Source: JAGPUQ01 sp049325095 (GTDB taxonomy: Bacteria > Pseudomonadota > Gammaproteobacteria > Pseudomonadales > Porticoccaceae). Taken from it: a DNA stretch of 64,000 bases. Positions 58,618 to 64,000 of the stretch are shown piece after piece. The stretch spans positions 62,001 through 126,000 of the forward strand of contig JBMOPO010000022.1 of assembly GCA_049325095.1 (NCBI GenBank), written 5' to 3'. A model generated the notes under the pieces. The model was given only the letters and a program-made list of their open reading frames with translations. It did not search any database and was not told the origin of the DNA. Each line of letters begins with the position of its first letter. The stretch's first letter is position 1. The translations under genes and the position numbers were made by a program.

Positions 58618-59861
58618 GCGCCCTCCCACAACGTGCGCAGGGGAACGGCGTGCAGGTGCTCGCCGAACCGGATGGTGGCCTCACCGTCGTACAACACGAC
58701 CCCGTGCGCGAATCGACGGCCGCTCGCCTTCTGCAGCCTGCGCAACCCCCGCACGTCGCGCTCGGAGACACTGGCCGCGGCTTTGACCTCGATGCCGGCC
58801 ACGGAATGCGCGCCGCGCTCCACGACGATATCCACCTCGTAGCCATCCCGATCGCGGTAGTGGAAGAACTCGATCGGTTCCTCGCTCGCCGCCGCCTGCC
58901 GGCGGAGCTCCTGCAGGACGAACGTCTCGAGCAGGCTGCCGAGCGCCTCCGGCCTGTCCCGCAGAGTCGCTGCGGACATACCCTGCAGCGCGCAGGCGAC
59001 CCCGGTGTCGCCCACGTGGAGCTTGGGCGTCTTCACCAGGCGGGAGAGTCGGTTGCTGTGCCAGGGCGGCAGCCGATGCAGGAGAAACACGCCTTCCAGC
59101 AGGGCGAGGTGATCGTGGATCGTCGGGCGGCTGAGCTGAAACGGCCCGGCCAGGTCGCTGATGTTGAGGAGCGTCGCCGTGTGGCTGGAGGCCAGGGTCA
59201 GCAGACGCGGCAGGTTTTCGAGGGACCGGATGCGGGACAGATCCCGCACGTCGCGCTGGACCTGCGTCTCGACGAGGTCGCGGTACCAGGCGCGGCGCCG
59301 CGCTTCCGTCCGGCGCGCCAGCGCCTCGGGATAGCCGCCCGCCACGATGCGATCCAGCAGCTCGGAGCCAAGGCGAGTGGCGAGTCCGGTTCGAAAGCGA
59401 CCTGCGAAGAGCGCGTCGAGGAAGCGTGGCTTCCGGCGCTCCAGCTCGCACACTGCCAGGGGATGCAGACGAAGGATCGCCATCCGCCCCGCGAGGGAAT
59501 CGGCCAGCGCGGGCACCAGCAGCACGTTGGCCGACCCGGTCAACAGAAAGCGCCCTGGGGTCCGCTGCCGATCCACCTCCGCCTTGAGCGCGGTGAAGAG
59601 CTGCGGAACCCGCTGCACCTCGTCCAGGATGACCCGGGAGGGCAGTTGCGTGACGAACCCGACAGGATCCGCCAGCGCGGCGGCGCGCACGGGGTCGTCG
59701 TCGAAGGAGACGTAGCGGTAGCCGCCGGGCTCTCCGACCATGCGGGCCAGGGTCGTCTTGCCGCATTGGCGCGGGCCGTGGATGAGCACCACCGGCGAAT
59801 CGGCGAGCGCCTCCTTCACGAGCGGTGCCAGCAGGCGCGGAGTCAGGTCGGTAGCCGTCAT
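58614..59861 (-). CDS. AAA+ ATPase with DUF4143 domain
   Basis: A 415-residue ATP-binding protein. Walker A is GPRQCGKTTLARMV near residue 35, Walker B lies in RVILDEVQRVPQLF, and the sensor segment RFLLTGSANVLLV follows. The C-terminal half is the DUF4143 domain (RRRAWYRDLVETQVQRDVRDLS, winged helix, then EFFHYRDRDGYEVDIVVERG, an inactive or active PD-(D/E)xK-like fold). These ATPases are common in bacterial islands, with unclear function. Its stop overlaps the hsdR start (ATGA), so it is translationally coupled to hsdR. No ribosome site precedes the ATG at 59861. Instead the last unit of the 23-bp tandem array ends two bases upstream, which hints at direct control of its start. Confidence 0.9.
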
Positions 59862-59863
59862 TG

Positions 59864-59942
59864 CGGCTGATCGTAAGCTCGAGAATCGGCTGATCGCAAG
59901 TTCGGAATACGGCTGATCGCCGATTCACGGTTCGGCTGATCG
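59864..59942. repeat. tandem array of CGGCTGATCG with exact 23-bp period
   Basis: CGGCTGATCG occurs at 59864-59873, 59887-59896, 59910-59919 and 59933-59942, each exactly 23 bases apart, with mostly variable 13-base spacers. It lies at the join between the truncated rhuM and the start of the DUF4143 ATPase gene. The core is itself partly symmetrical around TGATC. Plausible as an operator array or as a recombination scar. Confidence 0.85.
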
Positions 59943-60363
59943 CCGCCTCCGGTTCCCGTGCATTCCGCTCGAAGCGCTGGCGGTTGATTGTGTAACCCTG
60001 CACCAGATGCTCGCACAGCGTTTGCGTGGCCCACTGGCGGAAGCGCACACAGCAGCGCGAGTTGACCCGGTAGCCCACCGAGATGATCGCGTCCAGGTTG
60101 AAGAACTCGATGTCGCGGACGACCTCCCGCCCACCCTCGATCTGAACTGTTGCATTTTTTGCAACAGTTGCCGCCCGCTCCAGCTCGCCGCTCTCGAACA
60201 CGTTCCGTAAGTGCCGGGAAATCACCGATTTATCACGCCCGAACAGCTCCGCCATCTGCGTCAACGAGAGCCAGACCGTGTCCCGCTCCAGCCGAACGTC
60301 GACCTGGGCCGACCCGTCGGGAGCCTCGTAAACGACGATTTCCCCGCCCGGCGAGGGCGTCAT
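59935..60363 (-). pseudogene. rhuM-family gene, C-terminally truncated
   Basis: About 143 residues from the ATG at 60363 match the N-terminal part of RhuM-family proteins: VRLERDTVWLSLTQMAELFG, RDKSVISRHLRNVFESGEL, FFNLDAIISVGYRVNS and FRQWATQTLCEHLVQGYTINR. After QRFERNAREPEAA the similarity stops and the frame runs on into the tandem array and then out of frame through the ATPase gene without a stop. Full-length relatives are over 300 residues, some with a Fic/Doc domain. RhuM genes often accompany type I restriction operons, as here. It is probably not functional, although an N-terminal DNA-binding fragment could be made. Confidence 0.8.
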
Positions 60364-60439
60364 GCGGCATGCCCCTGGGCAGGGCGGTTCGAGTTCATGG
60401 CTTCTCTCATGGGCGCGGCCAAACGATACATGCCTGACG

Positions 60440-60560
60440 TTCCATTCACCACGCTGAGTATTCACGGACTGGTCCCGCCCGGACAAGTTCGAGCATCCGA
60501 TCCTGCGTCAGCCGGACCGTGCCCTGGTCCAGCCGCACACGCCTACCCGGGCCGAGTCCC
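60440..60560 (-). pseudogene. second, frameshifted rhuM N-terminal remnant
   Basis: On the minus strand VRLDQGTVRLTQDRMLEL is followed, one base out of frame, by SGRDQSVNTQ. Together these mirror VRLERDTVWLSLTQMAELFGRDKSVISR of the neighbouring remnant. The fragment is short and decayed. It suggests either a duplication of the rhuM 5' end or two related genes that decayed. The rest of the gap (60364-60634) shows nothing else recognisable. Confidence 0.45.
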
Positions 60561-60634
60561 CCGCCCCTTCGCAGGCGAGGACTTCGCTGCCGGGGAGCGG
60601 CACGGCAAGAACCTGCCCTTGGTCGGGCGTTCGT

Positions 60635-60784
60635 TCATGCGCAGGCCTCCGCGACGGCATCGCGGAACGCTCGAAAGCTGCGAGAAGAGCTTCGGTCCGG
60701 ATCGACCTGCGCGCCGATGGCGCGAGCCGCCTCGATCTTCATCGAGGGCTCTTCGACCAACAGTTCGAGATGGGCGGCGGTCAT
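60635..60784 (-). pseudogene. DUF4276-type gene with internal deletion
   Basis: The 49-residue frame starts MTAAHLELLVEEPSMKI, the typical N-terminus of DUF4276 proteins, and then jumps directly to RAIGAQVDPDRSSSRSFRAF, the typical C-terminus. The middle (roughly 150 residues or more) is missing without a frameshift. The ATG lies two bases after the stop of the ATPase gene, showing the original coupled pair. The remnant is unlikely to keep activity, so the two-gene system is presumed dead. Confidence 0.75.
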
Positions 60785-60786
60785 CC

Positions 60787-62007
60787 TCAACGCCTCCGCG
60801 CAGGGCGGCTCGGCGCGCCCTGATTGACCAGGGGGTCGCCGACTCCGAGTTGCCTCTCCATCCACAACTGCCCGAGCAATGCACCCTCTGCGACGAACTC
60901 AGCCACGCCCGGCAGGTCGGCCGCACATTGCGACTGCGTGTACCCCTGCTCGTCGCGCCACAACACGCGCACCTCGGCGGGCCGCAGCCCGTTCAGGAAG
61001 AAAGGCGAATGCGTCGTCACCAGCAGTTGCGTGCGCGCGCTCGCGGCGCGGCATTCCTCCGCCAGCTCCGGCAGCAGCCGCGGGTGCAGGAAGTTCTCCG
61101 GCTCTTCGATGCCGATGAACGGCGGCGGCTCGGGGTCGTAGAGGAGCACGAGATAGGCCAGCATCTTCAGCGTCCCGTCGGACGCAAATTTCGCGAGCAC
61201 CGGGTGACTGAAGGGCGCGTCCTTGATCTGCAGCAGCAGCCGGCCATCCGGCATGGTTTCGGCCAGCACCCGCTCGATCCGCGGCACGCGCTGGCGCAGC
61301 ACCTCGAAGATCCGCTCCAGGCGGTCCCCATGCTGCTCGGCCAGGTACTGGATGACGTTGGCGAGGTTGTCGCCGGTCTTGGTGAGCCGATCCTGCGGCC
61401 CGGCCTCCGGCTGCCCGCGCGCACTGTCGGCCGACAGGTAGGACACATACCACCCGGTGATGAAGTCGCGCAGCGCCGCGACACGCGGATGCTCGGCGAA
61501 CTGGCCGAGCGCGTTGACGGCCAGCAGGTCGGCCGACTTGAGCGGCACGTCGATACGCGTGTCCTGTTCGTCGGGTTGCTCGCCGCTGACCGCCTTGCCC
61601 TTGCCTTCGCGATAGTCGAGGAAGCGGAACGGCTGCCCATGACTGCCGCGCTTCCAGCGCAGCCATTCCTCGACAACCACCGGGCCGCCCGCCCTCTCAT
61701 CGACCGCCAGGTGATAGGTGATCAGCGGAAAACCCGGCTCGCGATACTTGATCTCGATGGTCACCGGGCCATCGCTGCCACGTGTCTTCAACTCCTTTGC
61801 CCGGCCGCGCTTGTCCCAGGCGCGCCGCAACCCCAGCTCGAAGCACTCTGCGAGAAAGGCGAAGACGTCGAACACCGTGGACTTGCCGCTGCCGTTCGGC
61901 CCCAGCAGCACCGTCAGCGGCGTCAGGCCCTTGAACTCCACCTCGCGCAGCGCGCGGAAGTTCTGCACCTTCAGGTACTCGATGCGTGCGCGCCCTGGGT
62001 GGGCCAT
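60787..62007 (-). CDS. SMC/RecF-like AAA ATPase (DUF4276-partner type)
   Basis: A 406-residue ABC/RecF-type ATPase. Walker A is LLGPNGSGKSTVFDVFAFL near residue 35 after the typical IEYLKVQNFRALREVEF start. The signature-like LAKFASDGTLKMLAYL precedes Walker B in PPFIGIEEPENFLHP, and the switch histidine is in LLVTTHSPFFLNGL. The start at 62007 is preferred over 62025 because GAGGAAAGG lies just upstream. Such ATPases pair with small effector proteins in defence islands (for example the ATPase-nuclease pairs of the OLD and PARIS types). Here the effector is the deleted DUF4276 gene directly downstream. Confidence 0.88.
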   Translation of the reverse strand: MAHPGRARIEYLKVQNFRALREVEFKGLTPLTVLLGPNGSGKSTVFDVFAFLAECFELGLRRAWDKRGRAKELKTRGSDGPVTIEIKYREPGFPLITYHLAVDERAGGPVVVEEWLRWKRGSHGQPFRFLDYREGKGKAVSGEQPDEQDTRIDVPLKSADLLAVNALGQFAEHPRVAALRDFITGWYVSYLSADSARGQPEAGPQDRLTKTGDNLANVIQYLAEQHGDRLERIFEVLRQRVPRIERVLAETMPDGRLLLQIKDAPFSHPVLAKFASDGTLKMLAYLVLLYDPEPPPFIGIEEPENFLHPRLLPELAEECRAASARTQLLVTTHSPFFLNGLRPAEVRVLWRDEQGYTQSQCAADLPGVAEFVAEGALLGQLWMERQLGVGDPLVNQGAPSRPARRR

Positions 62008-62129
62008 TGGGCCTTTCCTCTTCATGCGGTTATCTCGATGAACTGCCCGGCAGCCCGCAGCCGGTGCTCTCCGGTGAGCGCGGGGCGGCTTGCTCGACGG
62101 CGAATTCTTTGAACGTGTGCATCTTCAAC

Positions 62130-63338
62130 TCAGTACGGCGAGAACACATCGAACTCAGCGCGCGGAACAATTGACCGGATCGCCTTGAGTCGACGTTTGT
62201 TGAGAATGATTTGTGGGTCAACGATTGCTTTCAGATCGGCATCGGTAATCCATGAATTATTCCAAAGTTCCACTGCCTTGCCTTCCACCAAGCCGCAAAG
62301 CTGCTCGTCGTAGGCAAGCTTCGGATCAACGTGGTAGCTGATGCGTTGCAGCCATACCTCAAGATGGCCATTATTCGGGAGCTGCGCGAGCCGGCGACGA
62401 ATGCGCTCAACGGTGCGACGTTTCTCCTTATTGGTTCGCAGCATGCTCAATAGTTTGCTGACGATAGCTGCACAAACTGGAAAACAGCGAGGACTGCGGT
62501 AACCAATATCAATCGCGATGCTCATGAGCTGGATGGGATTCTGTGCTGACCTTAGCCGAACCAACCGCTTGTAGAACTCATCAAGCGCGACGAGAAGGCT
62601 TCCCGCATTGGGGAAATCAGTTCCGTGGGAATGGATGATGAGCAGGTGCTTCTGCAAATTCCGATCCCATTGCCTGCTGCGCATCCACTCGAGCTTGTCA
62701 CGCTTGATGGCGGTTCCGATGACAGGTTGTGCGTCGGTTGTCTTAGACGCATTCAGCTTGAGGCCGACGTCAATCAGGACCTCGGTCAGCAACTTGAGAA
62801 TCAGCTCTCCAACCTGTGTATCGTTCACAAGGATTCGGTAATCATCCCGATACCGAAGAATCTGAAAACCTTCAATGCTCGCAGCACGTAGAAGCTCGCT
62901 CAGTTCGAGATCGGCATATCCGAGCACCATCTCGGCAATCAGGTCTAGCAGGACAGAACCCTGGGGAACACCGTTGGTCTGCCCATGCCGCATGTCTTGA
63001 ATACAACCATCAATCACATTGCCTATGAGAGATTTGTTGTTCTTGTTGGCCTTTGCCATCGGCTTCCCGTGAACAGCCCACGGAATTGCGTGCGTATAGA
63101 TAGAGCCGTAACAGTCCGTGATGTCGGCATGCATTACATAATTGAAATCGAGCGCCAGATCGATGGTGGCCTGTTCAATACCCTGCCACCAGTGGAGAAT
63201 CTGCGCACCTTGGTCCTTTCGCTTGGTCAGGGACTCCTGCGGGATGCTCAAGCATCTGATCTTTGGAATCTTCGCGAACTCTGCGAATCTGGATTTAACC
63301 TTAGCCCAGGCCCCAGGATCAGTCAGGACGTTGACTAG
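62130..63338 (-). pseudogene. antiviral-type reverse transcriptase, 5' end removed by an IS
   Basis: About 402 residues of a reverse transcriptase: HADITDCYGSIYTHAIPWA (motif A with catalytic Asp), GVPQGSVLLDLIAEMVLGY (motif B) and ILRYRDDYRILV (motif C, YxDD-type). The wording fits the 'unknown group'/Abi-like RTs of defence systems rather than group II introns or retrons, and no maturase domain is seen; the exact subgroup is uncertain. The frame is open right up to the IS junction at 63338, still with RT-like sequence (DPGAWAKVKSRFAEF), so the N-terminal third lies beyond the element or is lost. A TTG at 63251 is not the real start. Base composition is clearly lower in GC than the rest of the window, indicating recent transfer. 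Confidence 0.85.
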
Positions 63339-64000
63339 GGAACCTCTGATTAATCCGCCACATCGGCGATAATAATGCTTGTCGATCCCACTGCATGGAG
63401 CGGTCCGCGATGCGCCAGAAGACGTTTGCCGGTGAAGGCTTTGAGAAGTACCGCAAGGCGACCCGACGGGAACGTTTTCTGGAGGAGATGGACCGCCTGA
63501 TTCCCTGGGCGGAGCTCAGCGCGGTGATCGAGCCGTTTTATCCCCACCCCAAGGGCGCCGGCCGCCGCCCGATCGGGATCGAGCGGATGCTGCGGATTCA
63601 CTTTCTCCAGCACTGGTTCAACCTCTCGGACCCGGCGGTGGAAGAGGCGTTGTACGACTCGCGGTCGATGCGCCGGTTCGCCGGCATTGATCTTGGGCGC
63701 GAGCCGGTGCCGGACGAGACCACGATCTGCAAGTTCCGCCACCTGCTTGAGGCCCACAACCTGGGCGCCCGGCTGTTCGAACTGATCGGGGAATACCTGG
63801 CGGAGAACGGGCTGAAGGTGAGTACCGGGACGATCGTGGATGCCTCGATCATCAATGCGCCGAGCTCGACGAAGAATCGGCAAGGCCAGCGGGACCCGGA
63901 AATGCACCAGACCCGCAAGGGCAACCAGTGGTACTTCGGCATGAAGGCGCATATCGGGGTGGACAGCCGGAGCAAGCTGATCCACTCGGTGGTGGCCACC
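63339..64000 (+). mobile_element. IS5-family insertion sequence, left end (partial)
   Basis: The element begins at GGAACCTCTGATTAATCC (63339 on) with a transposase gene 56 bases inside, and runs off the window. CTAG (63335-63338) directly precedes it and fits the YTAR target that IS5-group elements duplicate. The other end and second target copy are not visible. Confidence 0.75.
63395..64000 (+). CDS. IS5-family transposase (partial)
   Basis: The first 202 residues of a DDE transposase: MERSAMRQKTFAGEGFEKYR, then RPIGIERMLRIHFLQHWFNLSDP (helix-turn-helix region), ALYDSRSMRRFAGIDLGREPVPDETTICKFRHLLE (read in parts), and VDASIINAPSSTKN followed by GMKAHIGVD, which include the first two catalytic aspartates. 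This is the IS5/IS1031-like layout. An alternative start is the ATG at 63410. The gene continues past the window edge and appears intact as far as seen. It disrupted the reverse transcriptase gene. Confidence 0.9.
   Translation, partial: MERSAMRQKTFAGEGFEKYRKATRRERFLEEMDRLIPWAELSAVIEPFYPHPKGAGRRPIGIERMLRIHFLQHWFNLSDPAVEEALYDSRSMRRFAGIDLGREPVPDETTICKFRHLLEAHNLGARLFELIGEYLAENGLKVSTGTIVDASIINAPSSTKNRQGQRDPEMHQTRKGNQWYFGMKAHIGVDSRSKLIHSVVAT

Noticed and set aside
58681..59934. Continuation of the rhuM frame through the ATPase gene
   Set aside because: The frame lacks a stop by chance. The ATPase is encoded in another frame with clear Walker motifs.
59864..59942. The 23-bp array as a CRISPR
   Set aside because: The conserved part is only 10 bases and the spacers 13 bases, far too short, and no cas gene is present.
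62130..63251. The reverse transcriptase as an intact gene starting at TTG 63251
   Set aside because: RT-like sequence continues in frame upstream to the IS junction, so the gene is 5'-truncated rather than starting there.
62130..63338. The reverse transcriptase as part of a group II intron or retron
   Set aside because: No maturase or HNH domain, no intron-like ends and no visible msr-msd structure next to it.

Overview
The window is high-GC bacterial DNA. It carries an E. coli-type [4Fe-4S] FNR regulator, a prfB gene with the classical programmed frameshift followed by lysS, adjacent purE/purK, cfa, and an AcrAB-type efflux pair. Together these suggest a gammaproteobacterium, probably an environmental one that lives on hydrophobic or alicyclic compounds. 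No rRNA or tRNA was seen, so this placement is inference.

Layout. 1-7.7 kb: the start of an exported protein, a Wzi-like outer-membrane protein, an AcrAB-like RND pump and a GlxA-type AraC regulator. 7.9-9.5 kb: a homocysteine methyltransferase-family enzyme and a GNAT acetyltransferase. 9.5-27.8 kb: a long minus-strand catabolic block with five acyl-CoA dehydrogenases, an aldehyde dehydrogenase, an HSL-type hydrolase, a class III CoA-transferase, a split type 2 multifunctional enzyme (SDR + MaoC), a true thiolase, an HMG-CoA-synthase-like/DUF35 fusion, an LLM flavin oxidoreductase, and a thiolase-like/DUF35 pair without the thiolase cysteine. This is the gene content expected for CoA-dependent breakdown of steroid-, terpene- or bile-acid-like side chains or rings. 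28-39 kb: two paralogous Baeyer-Villiger monooxygenases flank a LuxR regulator, FNR and a DUF3775 protein, followed by an SDR, a DUF6285-like protein, a phosphotransferase and two paralogous DUF7064/7065-like proteins. 39-54.6 kb: mostly housekeeping (ung, lysS, prfB, SPFH/NfeD pair, purE/purK, cfa, formate/nitrite channel, phoD), with a TPR-Fic protein, a large lipoprotein and a second LLM oxidoreductase.

54.9-64 kb is a decaying defence island, read right to left: an IS5-like element cutting into a reverse transcriptase gene of the antiviral type, an SMC/RecF-like ATPase with an internally deleted DUF4276 partner, two RhuM remnants, a 23-bp-period tandem array, a DUF4143-type ATPase, and a type I restriction HsdR. 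HsdR is unusual: a DUF559 (Vsr-like) endonuclease domain sits in frame between its helicase motifs, bounded by inverted palindromic repeats, and two more copies of the palindrome lie in frame elsewhere in the gene. No hsdM or hsdS is visible.

A second noteworthy structure is a dispersed element of about 125-160 bp. It occurs three times, each time starting exactly at the stop codon of an unrelated minus-strand gene and carrying a hairpin whose stem changes are mostly compensatory.
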